Source: Hevea brasiliensis (taxonomy: Eukaryota > Streptophyta > Magnoliopsida > Malpighiales > Euphorbiaceae). Taken from it: 64,000 nucleotides of DNA. Positions within the stretch are counted from its first letter, which is position 1. Every line of letters begins with the position of its first letter. Position numbers and translations under genes: made by a program. The stretch is taken from contig NC_079495.1 of NCBI RefSeq assembly GCF_030052815.1, positions 49,019,043 through 49,083,042 on the forward strand. The letters run 5' to 3'. The notes under the pieces were generated by a model. It was not told the DNA's origin, searched no databases, and saw only the letters and a program-made list of their open reading frames with translations. Positions 23,701 through 35,837 of this stretch are shown here, piece after piece.

Positions 23701-24253
23701 ACCATATTTTGCATTTTATATTGTAATGTATATTCACTGTATGTATATATTGTTCTTGGTTTTGAGCAGTTGTAAATTAAAATTGTACATTAAAGTTGTA
23801 AACTAAATTTGTAAATTATTTTGGTTTGTAAATATTGTGATATATTCTTTTATCTCAGCTTTTGAAAACACTGAAAAAATTATTGTGGATTTGAGTTGAC
23901 AATTGTTGAGAAACTTATTGTGTTGATTGAATATTGGAGTTTGGGGATTGAACAAAATAATTAAAGTGCCTTTTTACAGGTTTTTGAAGAATTGTTTTAT
24001 TCAAAATACAGATGGCACTCTACTAAAATTCTTACAAAAATTTCTTAATTCTTCAAATGTGTTAGCTGTTTCACTTCAGTTCAAAAAATTTTTTTTAACA
24101 CTTGTAAATAGTGCTTACCACTCTAAAAAGAAGTAAGAAAAGGTTTAAAATCCCTTGTAGTGTATTTAATGGGTTATCGGTAGGCGAAGTTTGGTAATGC
24201 ATTAGGTATACTACGGGATCATGTTATGCCTTACAGAGGGGTAGGGTGTGACA
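20710..24253 (+). repeat. R2 3' LTR (3544 bp)
   Basis: It runs TGTAACACCC...GGGTGTGACA. It has the 5S-like block (20886-20933), donor-like GTAAGT (21580), palindrome ATGAGTACTCAT (23337-23348), intact paired hairpins (23587-23628) and an acceptor-like CAG ending at 23979. It differs from the 5' LTR by many substitutions and by lacking the 64-bp duplication. Confidence 0.95.
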
Positions 24254-26049
24254 CTTAGTGTAATTAGGATTAAAATATTTACTAGGTATGAAAAAGTCCA
24301 CTTTTTGAGTGAATAATAAGGTAAATAGTAACCTTAATAATATTAATGCAAAGGACCGAAGCTTAAATTGCAAATGATAAGTTATATAAATAGTGTAATG
24401 AATAAATTAATCATATTAATGTATAAATGAGACATTAGTTTTCATTATTGTAGAAAGGAAAAACACTTTGAGTACAATGGTATAGAAGGATAATAGATGT
24501 GAATTGTGATCATATAAATGATCAAATGAATGTATAAATTATAATGAATGCATAAATTATGTCGAATTGTATTTTAGAAATTTATACTTCTGCTAAGAAT
24601 AGAATTGAAATATTATAAATTATTATTTGAGCTTATAATGAAATAATGAAATAATAAAACATAATAAATCTTAATGGTAGTTATGTGCCAATGTATTGCC
24701 TAGACACGTGTGTTAGATTGGATAGATTGGCATGCTAATAAGGTATTATTTTAGCAATACTGCGTAAGGCTTTATGCCAGTATTTGTGGCTTTATGTCCA
24801 CACTCATAGCTTTTATGCCCGATTACTTGTTATCATGGCTTTTAGCCATACTGATATGTTATCATGGCTTTTAGCTATACTGATTACATAAGTGGTTGAC
24901 GTTTCGTGTTTCACGTCCCATAGTGTAATGGCTCGAGGCACCGCAGTGCCTAGTGCCCACGACCCGCTTATCAAGTTTAGTCAGCCTGTCATAGGTTACT
25001 TGGGTAGTGAAATTTGTTAAGAATAATGTGAATTAAATGAATGAATAAAAAAGAAATTAGAATTAGTTTTAAAATTTTATTTACTATGCAATGATTCAAA
25101 ATACCTAGAAATAAATTAGTGAAATGATAAGAAGATTTGCAAAAAAAGTAGAACATAAATAAATATTACAAATCCGTCTCTCATAATAAATTGAGGCTAA
25201 ATTTAATATTGTTGAATAATTGAATGTTGTATATATTATTACTGTAAACTTTATAAACTAAACATTTTCAAATAAGGAGAAATTAGGATAACCGAAAATT
25301 AATATTAGTAATCTCATATGAAATTAAATTAATTTTTGAGCATCCAAATATTGCTTCGATTTTATCTTTATTGTATATTATTTTCTTTGTTATATTATCG
25401 CACCACTAAGCACCAATGCTTAGCGCGATGGATTTTTTCCTCATACAGGTACTGAAGATAAAACCCAGTGGATATTAGACCGGGATTTTGGAGTTCTGAT
25501 CTGCAGAGTGTTCAAGGTTGTCACCTCCTCAGCAATGCATGTAGATAGGGCCCATATAAGTCATTTTATGTATTTTATATATTATAAATATTTCTTATGT
25601 TGTAATGTAAACTAGAAAATTGTAATTAATATTTATGTGTTGTAAATTAATAAATCGGTTAGTTCATATGTGATTAAATTGTATATCATATAAATTAATG
25701 AAGATTGAAAATTTTCACATATGAGTTAAGAATGAATGGGAATGTATGGAAATGAATATGAAATTGAATTATATAGAGGATATTCGAATTGATGAGATAA
25801 TTATGATTAGTATGGATGAGATTTTATTGTAAAAATATTGTTGAATATTCAAGCAGGTAAATAGTGAAATACGCCAACTGGTAGTAAAATAGGGGAAACT
25901 CCGCTAGTTTCTCCTTAGAAAAATAGTTGATATTAAAATATAACGAGAACAAAGTATTAAAAGAATAAAGCAAGATAAGATAGGGTGCTCTGGCACTGAG
26001 TGTGACATGCCTTGCTCGGCTACACTGTAGACGGGTAAGGGGTGTTACA
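24254..26049 (+). repeat. R3 3' LTR, right part (family II)
   Basis: It continues the LTR broken at 12281 and ends GTAAGGGGTGTTACA. It contains the stem CTAAGCA-CCAA-TGCTTAG (25406-25423) and a decayed acceptor region (GCAG near 25857). Text around 24690-24740 and 24900-24960 matches the R4 LTR on the opposite strand. No gene was seen. Confidence 0.88.
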
Positions 26050-26913
26050 ATGTCGATGAAATGCAAGAAAATTTATGCCAAATTGTAAAGGCAAATATAA
26101 TCTGATAAACTCAATGAAGGGAATTTTAGTCATTTCACTTAGAGAGTTGACTTTTACCAAAATGTCAATTTAATTAAGTGAGATTAATGTAATAAAATAT
26201 AAAGAAATATTGATAAAAATTCAATTAGAAATGAGTAGAGAAAAGAAGAAAAGAAAATAGAAGAAATGAAAAATATAATTCTAATAATGACATAGGCATG
26301 ATGACAAGATGACTTAATTAAAATTTTTAACCAATTAAAATGAGACAAACACATATAAAAGAGATAAAAGAAATCACATAAAAGAGATAAAAGAAATCAC
26401 ATAAAATAAAAATTAGCTTTATCTTCTTCTTCATTTAGACTTGGCTCAACCACCATGATAAACACCTTCCACCATTTTTGAACCTTTTCAAGCTCAATTT
26501 CCCTATAATTCTCACCATAAAATCCCAAGTTCCCAGCACAAAAATTAGTTATTAGGCTTTCAGAAAGTGTTTAACAGTCACAAAAAGCAAAGAAATTGAA
26601 GTTTAGACAAGATCAAATTTGGGTCAAGCAAGGTTAGTGCAAGTTATACTTAGCTTTCTTATTTAATACTTGATAACATGTTGAAACGAGTTGAGATTTG
26701 CATGAAATTGGAATAAATTGATGGGTTATGGTAGAGGTCATTTTCGGCCAGCCTAGGTACATGTGGGGTTTGATGGTTTTAATGAAAGTTAATATGTCTA
26801 TTAGTGATGTTGATGAATATATATATGATGGATATGTTGATTTGGTATGAGTTTGCATGAGATAGGGTTATGGAGGTTAGGATTTTGCATGAGGTTTAGG
26901 GGTTTGATAATAT
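26050..26913 (+). repeat. Older family II LTR fragment flanking R3
   Basis: It resembles the middle of the R3 LTR from about 10270 onward (GTCATTTC...TTGACTTTT, then the AAAATGAGTAGA-like stretch). It carries a donor-like AG|GTTAGTG at 26633. Its left part would lie on the other side of R3, outside the window. No gene was seen. Confidence 0.7.
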
Positions 26914-28259
26914 TGTAACACCCTCACCATAGGTAGTCCGTACGTTCTATTATTCTAATGACTAATATCTATCCGGACCGCTAGGATGTCTGAAACTACA
27001 CTTAAATGATAGTGAGGAGATATAAAATGATGGAATAAATGATAAGAAAATATAAGAAAAATTAAGGAAAAATAAAAGACATTAAATGCAATTAGGTTAA
27101 ATGAGCTGAACCGCAGTGATGGGTAACTGTACTGGGAAGTCACTACATAGACAGTTGATGAGAACCCTGGGAGATAATTTTTAGGACTTAATTAAAGGTT
27201 TATAGAGGTACAAATGACATTGAAAATGTCAAAGAAAATTTAGTGAATCGGTACAGAAGAAAACGAAAATTAAAGGAACTGACTAATTAGGGATTTAATC
27301 GGTATTACAAAAAAAATGGCACTATAATCTGAAGAGGGGCATTTTAGTCATTTGGCACCTAGATTTGACTTTTGACCTAAATGTCTATTAAAAATGAGTG
27401 GTATTACATTTTAGAAACCCCATGAAAATAAGGGATTATATATATAGTGTAATTAAGGGAAATATGGGAGGATTATTTGGAATATGAAAACTTCAATATT
27501 ATAACTAATATTTAAAAGTTAGTGGAGGTATAAAATGCATAAAATGACAAGAAACAATCCACTAAATCATCTTATTCAACTCATCTCTCACCATGGCCGA
27601 AATGCATCTTCCTTTTCCTCTATGGATTCTTCTCACATGCAAGCTTTCAATCCCTTCATTTTCCACATGAAACCATAAGCTCACTTCACAAAAGTTGATC
27701 CTCACACCTTGGGAACACTATAGGCAGTAACAAGAAGTAGAAATTTTGGAGTTTTACAAGCTTGGAAATTTCTTGATTTAAGGTTAGTGCACTAAAACTT
27801 ATCCTTCAACTTCTAAGTGTAGTATACCTACCAAATTAAGTGTGAATTGCATGTAATTACAAGAAATTATTAAGGGTATGATTAATTGAAATTTCAGCAG
27901 CCTTGAGATTCTTAAGGGCTTGATGGATTCTTGACCTTGATGGTGATTAATGATGTTGAGTTGTGAAATTACATGGATTGGAAATTTGATTGCATGATTA
28001 TACTTGATAATTGCCAATTTGAGTTAGGGTTTGGCTTAACAATTGGAAATTTTTTGGAATTGCTTCATTTTGGGCAGCTTTGAAAGCATGAGAGATTGAT
28101 AATTTCATGTATGTAAAAGGTGAATTGTGATTTTGATGAATGAGTTATAGGTTGAGTAATGAAGTTACTTGTGATAGAAAGTTTATTTTATGTTTATATT
28201 GTGATTGATCTTGTCAATATGAATTAGGGTTTTGAATTGATTATTGGAGACTTACATAA
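26914..28259 (+). repeat. Family II LTR, 5' part, truncated by R4
   Basis: It starts TGTAACACCCTCACCATAGG and has the 5S-like block (27094-27140), a TATATATA stretch near 27435 and a donor-like AAG|GTTAGTG (27783). It stops where R4's LTR end begins at 28260; the 5-mer before R4 is CATAA. The remainder would lie right of R4, outside the window. Confidence 0.8.
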
Positions 28260-31200
28260 TGTGACACCCCTTACTCGTCTACAGTGTAGTCGAGCAAGTT
28301 ATGTCACTCAGTGTGCCGGAGCACTAATTTATGTTTCTATTTACAATTTATCTCTTTTTAATTCATTTATTTACAATTTTGATAAATCTGAATTTTTTCG
28401 CAAATTTTATAGAAAATCCGGCAGAGTACCGGCTGTAAATTGAAAAAACAGTTCTTCTGAACCTGTTTAAAAACACTTCCAATATAATTTCCAAATCCAA
28501 ACTCCATTATATACATTTCAAGTTAATCTCAAAATCTCAATCTCAAATCACAATACTATTTTCAAAACTTTTCTGTTCACTTCATCACTTGAAGCATATT
28601 CATAAATATTTCTCAACATTTCATTTATCAACATACATTATGCAGAAAATTTCAATAATATGAAATTTCATATATTTACATTAATACATAATTACAAGAG
28701 TTTATAGTTACAATCCAAACTAATACAAAATGCCAACATATAAAATGCTCCCAAAATCCTATGTCCTACCATATGCACTGCAGGTGTGAGGTGACTCGGG
28801 ACTCCGGATGCAAATATGAAGGCTCACCTGGTCTGATGTCTGCTGGGCTCACCAGCTAGGTCTCCAGTACCTACGTGTGGCAAAAGCGACGCGCTAAGCA
28901 ATTATGCTTAGTGGTGACAATATAAAATAAAATAAAATATAATATAATATAATAAAATAAAACGAATATGTAGAATGTGTGTTTACATTTTTGGTAGACT
29001 TAACTTCTAATATTATTTGCATTATTATTCGATTAAAATTTGATAAGGTTTATTATCATTGCCCGAGTAACCCATACTAATTGACTGGACTGGATAAATG
29101 GGTAAACTGACACTGGGTACTAAGTACCTCAGACCATCACACCATCGGTCACATTGTGTCTCCCGGTGTGCAACAGAATAGCTAATAAGCTGTAATAATT
29201 ATCGGGGTTAAAACCCAAGTGTAATAATTCAAATAACATAGCCAAAGGCTATTATGTCACAGAATGGCATGGGAAGCCATGAAACACAGAATGACATGAA
29301 GCCATATGCAATACTGCTAACAGAACCCTATTGGCATGCCAAGCTATCCAAACCAATCTTGTTAGGTATACTAGGGCATTTTACACTTTTAAGTTTCACA
29401 ATTTTTGAAATTTAAGTTTTAGTGTTACTATTCCATTCATTGGTCAACAAAAATGTTGACTTTTGCATAGGCAATAGGTACATTAGTTCCAATATCATCA
29501 ACATACCACATTTTGCATTCAAAATTTGTTGGTATTAGTTGCCAATACCATTTCTAAGCTTAATGTTAGTTGGGCAGAATTTTCAGTTTTTATGCTTTGT
29601 TTTTACTATTCCATTGGTTAATTTTGCAGTGGGAATTTGGCAAATTGATCAACATGAAAGTTGTTCCTTATTTTGTCTAGTTGCATTTCCTTTTTTGAAT
29701 CACTCCATTTGGAGTTTTATAGCTCAAGTTATGGTCCAAAAACCACAACTGGCCGGATTGAAATTTTGTCAAGAATTTCTAGATTGACCATATCCACAGT
29801 GTACTGAACAGTGTCATAATTTGGGTTAGGTTTCTTCGTGAAAGTTGTTGGTCTATATCTCAACTTATTGCTGGTAAAATTTCAGGTCAATTGGACCTTT
29901 CTACACTGATTTATGGCTAAATGACCAAATACTGTTCATTTGGTCATTTTGCCCAGGCAGACTGCAGGTCACCCGGATTAGGGCAAGCTTTTGGTCCACT
30001 TGGTTTGGTTTTATGGGCATGGTTTCTTCACCAAAGTTGTGCCATTATGTGTCTAGTTTCATTTCCAATTGGCTTTGCACCAATTGAACCTCTACAATTC
30101 AAGTTATGGCTGCCCAAACCTACTGGACTCATGTCCAATTCTACAGGTCACCAAGGGCAGCCATACCAAACCCAAATCCCATCACTCAACACACTTCATT
30201 TTTTAGTTAAACAGAACTAAATGGTCACTAATTGACCATTAAAACATATTTTCACCATTAACTAATTAAGGTCTCTAATTTATGCCCAAACACTAACCCT
30301 AATATCTTGAGTCATGCATTTATATACCTTCCATTGTCCTAAGCATTGTATTAATGTTAAAGGCAGCCAAATTGCAATTTAATTCTAAGAAATCTTCAAA
30401 ACTCTACTAGGTTCAAGGCTGCCCAAAATTTTGAGATGGACATACACAAGATATTTAGCAAATTTCTTTGCAACTTTGCTCTCAATTATACTTATTCAAC
30501 ATAAATTTGAAAAGAAACATAAGTTTAAGTCACTAACCTCTTAGGGAGCTAATCCAAAGCTTGTAAGAACTCTTTCTTTTTAATTCTTTTTGCTCCCAAA
30601 AGACTCACCAAGATGATAGAACAATTTTTTATGTTGCTAGGTTAGGGTTTAGTTGGGTAAAAGTGAGGGAAAATCAAGCTTTGAAAGCTTGAAAATGGGT
30701 AACAATGGTGGAGGTTCACGGCAAGGAAGAGATGAGGAAGAGAAGTCTGATTTTTTGTTTCATTTTCAGCCCATTTTGTCTCTTTAAAATAAGTTGATGC
30801 CATGTGTCCGTATTGGATAGGTTGGAAAAAATGACATCATTATGATGTCATAATGCTATTTTTTTTCATTTCTTCTCCATTTCTTGTCTAATTAATTTCA
30901 ATTAAATTTTTAACAACATTTAGTCATATTTTATGTTATATAAATTATTTATTTAACTGGACAAGTTGACCAAAAATCATCTCTGAAGACAAAATGACCA
31001 AAATGCCCTCCGTTTGGCTTAATGGGCCAAAATTGTCTGTACCGATTGAAAATTTTTTCTAAGCATTTCCTTAGCATTCTAATGCCATAAGAACCTCAAT
31101 AACCCTTCTCTGGAGTCCCAATAATTATTTTATAATTTTTCTCCTGGGTTTAGGGCTCCTAGTTGCGAGAACCGCAACTTCTTACTAGGTTACCCATTGC

Positions 31201-31392
31201 TAGGGCACCGGCTCATTTAACTTGGTTGTAATTTATTTCTAAAATTTTTTCTAAATTTTTCTTATTAATATTTGAGTTAATTATGGTTCCTTACTTTAGT
31301 TTAAATATTTTTTCGGACGTTCTAACTGTCCGGACCGACACTAGTCACCGGAACAGTAGACTATACGGACTAGCTAAAGTGAGGATGTTACA
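28260..31392 (-). repeat. R4 3' LTR (3133 bp)
   Basis: On the minus strand it starts TGTAACATCCTCACTTTAGC (31392) and ends AGGGGTGTCACA (28260). It has the 5S-like block (31177-31222), a donor-like AG|GTTAGTG (30537), the stem CTAAGCA/TGCTTAG (28894-28911), an acceptor-like CAG (28463-28465) and the hairpin CCGGCA-GAG-TACCGG (28428-28442). An AT-rich simple repeat lies at 28920-28965. Confidence 0.93.
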
Positions 31393-31430
31393 GCTCTTCC
31401 CCTCTAATAAAAATTTCGTCCTCGAAATTT
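31393..31430 (-). promoter_or_regulatory. R4 polypurine tract and pre-PPT hairpin
   Basis: On the minus strand AAATTTCG-AGGA-CGAAATTT (31411-31430) forms a perfect 8-bp stem, followed by AGAGGGGAAGAGC (31393-31405) against the LTR. Confidence 0.88.
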
Positions 31431-31454
31431 ACCTGATGCAAACAGTTGAGGAAA

Positions 31455-32165
31455 CTATTGCCTCATCATCTCTTCACTTTCCCAAGTTGCCTTTTTAGTG
31501 TTGTGGTGCCTCCAAAGCACTTTCACCAGTGGAATTTGTTTATTTCTCAGTTCCTTCACTTCCCAAGCTAGGATCTGTATAGGTTCTTCTATATATGTCA
31601 AGTCCGATTGGATTTTAATCTCTTCCATGGAAATGACATGTGAAGGGTCTGAGCGATATCTCCTCAGCATAAAAATATGGAATACATTATGAATTTTATC
31701 CAGTTCTGGTGGTAAAGCTAGCCGATAGGCCACTAGTTCCACACGTTCAATAACTTCATATAGGCCAATGAACCTAGGGCTTAACTTACCCTTTCTTCCA
31801 AACCTCAGTACTTTCTTCCACGGTGAGACTTTGAGAAACACTTTATCGCAAACTGCATACTCTATCTCTTTTCTCTTCAAGTCAGCATATGATATCTGTC
31901 TATCTGAGGCAACCTTCAAGTTAGCTTTGATTATCTTCACTTTTTCCTTAGTCTGTTTCACCAGGTCTGATCCTACCAGCTTATCTTCGCCCAATTCAGT
32001 CCAACACACTGGGGTTCTATATTTCCTCCCATACAGTACTTCATACGAAGCCATTTGAATGCTAGCTTGGTAGCTATTGTTATATGCGAATTCTGCCAGT
32101 GGGAGGTATCTATCCCAACTCCCCTCAAACTCAATGAGACAACTTCTTAGCATATCCTCCAGGAT
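31455..32165 (-). pseudogene. pol: R4 integrase, C-terminal part with chromodomain-like tail
   Basis: An open frame of about 230 codons runs from 32153, after the intron-like insert. It has WDRYLPLAEFAYNNSYQ, GRKYRTPVCW, KVFLKVSPWKK and FHIFMLRRYRSDPSHV, then a chromodomain-like EEPIQILAWEVKELRNK... tail ending ATWESEEMMRQ and a stop. It is shorter at the end than the family I proteins, which continue to QHPQLF. The frame is continuous with the upstream exon-like part if 32166-32239 is left out. Confidence 0.9.
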
Positions 32166-32239
32166 CTATCACATAATTCACATTGTTACTATCATTTTAA
32201 TTTATTAATTGCAAAAATTCAATTTGTTCTTAGGTTTAC
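32166..32239 (-). other. 74-bp GT-AG intron-like insert in R4 integrase
   Basis: On the minus strand the coding text ...VIQ ends in CAG. Then come GTAAAC..., an AT-rich 74-bp stretch and ...GTGATAG, after which ILEDML resumes in frame. The length is close to the usual minimum for plant introns. A TAGTAAC-like branch candidate lies about 30 nt before the AG. R1's decayed integrase has a similar insert at the same codon; family I integrases do not. Confidence 0.75.
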
Positions 32240-32699
32240 CTGGATTACTCGTTCTAACTGTCCATCCGTCTGGGGATGAAAAGCCGTGCTAAAGCGGAGT
32301 TGTGTGCCCAAGGCTTCTTGCAACTTTTTCTAGAATCTCGATGTAAACCTTGGGTCTCGGTCATATATGATGGAAAGTGGGATTCCATGCATTCTAACTA
32401 TCTCACTGATATACAATTCTGCTAGCTTCTCCAGTGAGTAGTCAGTCCTAACTGGCAGAATATGTGCTGACTTCGTCAATTTATCCACTATCACCCACAC
32501 TACATCATGCTTCTTTTGGGTGACAGGTAGACCACTAACAAAATCCATAGAGACCCGGTCCCATTTCCATTCAGGTATGCTTATAGGCTATAGCAATCCT
32601 GATGGAACTCGATGTTCTGCTTTAACTTGCTGACATGTCAAACACTTAGTCACATAGTTAGCTATATCCTTCCTCATGCCAGGCCACCAATAATGAGGC
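32240..32699 (-). pseudogene. pol: R4 integrase, zinc-finger end and catalytic core
   Basis: On the minus strand it begins just after the R5 insertion with HYWWPGM and [11 protein letters not shown], the second half of the H2C2 zinc site. The core follows: [29 protein letters not shown] and LERVIQ, so the triad residues are kept. In-frame TAGs occur before PISIPEWKW and at 32330-32332 (from TGG). The upstream half of pol lies at 53970-55510, displaced by R5. Confidence 0.9.
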
Positions 32700-35069
32700 T
32701 GTAACACCCCTATGTTCTGTAGTGCATTCTACTGTTCCGGTGACCAGTGTTGTCCGGACAGCTAGGATGCCTAGAACTACACTTACATATTGATGAGGAG
32801 ACATAAAATAATGAAATACAAGAAAAAAAAATACAAGAAAAATAAAGGAAAAATAATAGCAATGAAATGTAACCAAGTTAAACGAGCCGAGAACCATAGC
32901 GATGGGTGACCGCACCGGGAAGTCGCGGCGTGGACCGTTGACTAGCCCTGGACCACGGGAAACCCTGGAAAATATTTTTAGGACTTAAATAAATGTCTAT
33001 TGAAGTATAAATATCATTAGAAATATCAAAGAAAAATTAATTAATTAGTACAAAGAAAAGTGAGAAATAGAAAAATGAACAAAACTCGGTTTTACTGAAA
33101 AATCGGGAATGCAGCCCGAACAGGGGCATTGTGGTCATTTGACAACCCAAGATTTCTTTTGACCTAAATGTCCATTAAAAATAAATGATACTACACTTGG
33201 AAAATATCATGAAAAATTAAATTGGTGGTACCTAATGTAAATAGCAAAAATTGAGAGTTAAATGTGGGAAAATTAAACTTTAGATTAAATAAACATTAAA
33301 TCACCCATAGTGCTCCACTAACTCACCAAAGTGGACCACTTATTCTTCATCTTGGACAGCAGAAACACATTTTCTTCAAGCTCTCAAAACTCAGCCGAAA
33401 ATGGTGAAGAGGAGTCCACCATTGCCGTCCACCTTGGAGCTCCATGCAAGCTTAATCCAAGCCTCTTTCCTTGCACTTCCCTTCACTAAAAGTTGCCCAT
33501 ACACCTTGAGCAGTAGATAGGCAACAAGAAGACCAAGTTTTGGAGAGGTTTTAAAGAGTTTCAAAAGTGGTAAATATGTGTTTTTGATTATTGCTTCATT
33601 AAAGTTTGTGAGGATGTTATGGGTACTTGAATTATGAAGAGATTTTTGGAGATTGATGTATTAAGGGAGATGTGTATTTTTGGCAGCCATGGAAACTCCT
33701 TAAGGGCAGTTTATTCTTGCTTGTAAATGGTAGATTAAAGGGTTGATTAAGTGTTTATATGTGTAGGAATAAATTGGGTGATGTATACTAAGTATATGTG
33801 AATGTATACTTGAATTTGGCAGCTTGGAACTTTATTCAAAGTGAGGTACAAATCGGCAGCTTGAATTGTGAACCAAAAAAATGTTATTTCATGGTTTGGT
33901 TTATGGAATTGTATGGTTGAATTATGGTACTTGTTGTGGCAACTTGTACATGTATGTAAGAGTTTGAGTTTGGACATGTAAATGAGCCATATTATGTAGT
34001 TAAATTGTGTGTAAATTAGACTTGGTGAATTCTGTACTATAAGGTGCATATTGAGCGTGGTTATAAGCTGCCAAAGTGACCAAAAATGTGTTGTGAAATG
34101 TGTTTAGGTTATGGTACAAAACAGAAATGGCATGAATGTGTAAATTGGTAAGTGTTAAATGCATCCTTTGATGAGTGATGGACAATGTGTAATAGGGCAG
34201 TGTGTGTTTTGGCCTAGAACCTTAAGTGTGTGGCTCTAATTGGTATGAAACCAATTGGAGGTGAAACTAGGCACAAAAAGTGCCAACTTTCATGAAGGAA
34301 GCTTTCCAAAATTCCGCTTGGAAGGTAACTTGAAAAATGACCAAATCTTGATTAGTGCATTTAAGGCCTGAAAATTGACTATTTGGATAGTAGTTAGTGT
34401 TTTGGCCATAACTCACTCAAAACAGGTCCAATTGACCTGAAAGTTTTACCATGAATAGTTTAGACATATATCTACAAGTCTTATGAAGACACCAAAGCCC
34501 AGAAATGACCATAAGCAAGTCAAATAGCTTGCACAAGTTCGGGTCAAAAAACTGGCCGAACCTAAAATGACCTAAAGTGACCAATTTTCGTACATTATGA
34601 CCAGCAATAGTAAAATGACCATAACTTGGTCTACATAACTCAGAATGACCTGAAATTTTGCCCCGCGTGCAATAAGACATAGATCTATAAGTTTATAGTT
34701 TTGACCGAAACCCAAAAACAGAGGAAACTAGGTCATCCGGTTAGACCAAATTTATATACCAGAATCTGACAAATTGCACTAAAGTGCACTATACATGGAA
34801 ATTAATTGAGTAATATGTACCAACACTAAAAGGCTATAAAATGTGATATATTGGTAACATTGAAACCTAATTCACCTAGACTGCATCGAGGGTCGACATC
34901 TTAGGTTGAGTAAGGAAATAATAGAATTCGATAAATTAATTATTGAATCTTATTCTTAGAAATAGTTTAAATGAGTACTAAAACACTTCAAATTGTGTGT
35001 TTCAGTTAGCAAAGACTCAGAGAAAGGGAAGAAAACACTGAGTCAGAGCCAAGAGACAGTTATCAGAGG

Positions 35070-35312
35070 TTTGCACAAAATAGTTATTTCTTTTGAATTT
35101 TTCAATTGAAATAAATTATGATTATTTGTATGTTATTGTTTTAAATTGTGTTTGTGCACAATAGTTATTTCTTTTGAATTTTTCAATTGAAATAAATTAT
35201 GATTATTTGTATGTTATTGTTTTAAATTGTGTTTGTGCACAATAGTTATTTCTTTTGAATTTTTCAATTGAAATAAATTATGATTATTTGTATGTTATTG
35301 TTTTAAATTGTG
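35070..35312 (+). repeat. 81-bp tandem repeat, three units, R5 5' LTR
   Basis: Units begin at about 35070, 35151 and 35232, each starting near TTTGTGCACAATAG, with a partial fourth from 35313. The 3' LTR has only two full units (52283-52444). Confidence 0.9.
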
Positions 35313-35544
35313 TTTGTGCACAATAATTTTGACTTCTTATTTTCTACTTAAAAATTTAATTGAAAATTATAGTTTTAAATTGTGTCCGTGCACAATACTT
35401 TTATATTCACTGCTTTTACTAGCAAATTTATTTGGAGAAATGAGTTATGAATAATTTTTTATTGTTTTGGTTTTGGAAATATTATTTGGAAATTATTGTG
35501 TTGCCTACTTTGTAAATGGAAATTTTGAGATAAATTGTGTTTAG

Positions 35545-35663
35545 TGGTATCGGAGCAAAGTAGGGACGGTGATACGTAATGCCTACGATTTCTGGGAACT
35601 CTCACGCGTGAACCCAGGAGCTTGCAGGGATGGCGATACGTAACGCCTGAAAGTGCTCTGATA
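35545..35663 (+). repeat. GC-rich cassette in R5 LTR with PBS-like end and inverted repeats
   Basis: TATCGGAGCA (35548-35557) and TGCTCTGATA (35654-35663) are a 10-bp inverted repeat with one mismatch. The left end overlaps TGGTATCGGAGC, one base from the family PBS. Inside are a direct repeat GATACGTAA (35571 and 35635) and a central 10-bp palindrome TCACGCGTGA (35602-35611). The R5 3' LTR has the same cassette (52677-52795). R2 and R6 LTRs lack it. Confidence 0.7.
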
Positions 35664-35837
35664 AGTACACTACATTCCTCCCTCTTTGACTTGTTAGTCT
35701 GAGGTGAGTGTGGATGAGTACTCATTATTCAGCTAGCTTCCTCCCTCATTGATTTTGATTATTGGGGTGACTGTGTCTTATCGTGGTGTACAACACGACA
35801 TGTGTGGAAAAATTGTTTCATGGCCTAAATTGTGTTA

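Larger units (their letters stand above)
12282..24253 (+). mobile_element. R2: complete family I Ty3/gypsy (Tekay/Del-like) element
   Basis: It has a 5' LTR 12282-15897, PBS, a single decayed gag-protease-RT-RNase H-integrase frame, PPT, and a 3' LTR 20710-24253. The flanking 5-mers are CTTAA (12277-12281) and CTTAG (24254-24258), a target-site duplication with one transition. It is the only element here whose both LTRs and all domains lie in the window without another insertion. It sits in R3's 3' LTR. Confidence 0.95.
9208..26049 (+). mobile_element. R3: family II deletion derivative, split by R2
   Basis: What remains is a gag C-terminal part (9208-9823), a short 3' untranslated part and a 3' LTR (9913-12281, continuing 24254-26049). 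Its 5' end is cut by the minus-strand LTR at 9207. Between gag and the 3' end all of pol is absent. The join is seamless, and the text resembles the last codons of R4 pol (DEAI... against MMRQ...). R2 inserted in its LTR. Confidence 0.8.

Noticed and set aside
28920..28965. Origin or scaffold-attachment signal in the TAAAATA repeat
   Set aside because: It is a simple AT microsatellite that differs in length between the two R4 LTRs; nothing supports a function.
35459..35725. 88-codon minus ORF over the GC-rich cassette
   Set aside because: The frame is not kept in the partner LTR (52600-52860) and there is no recognisable motif.
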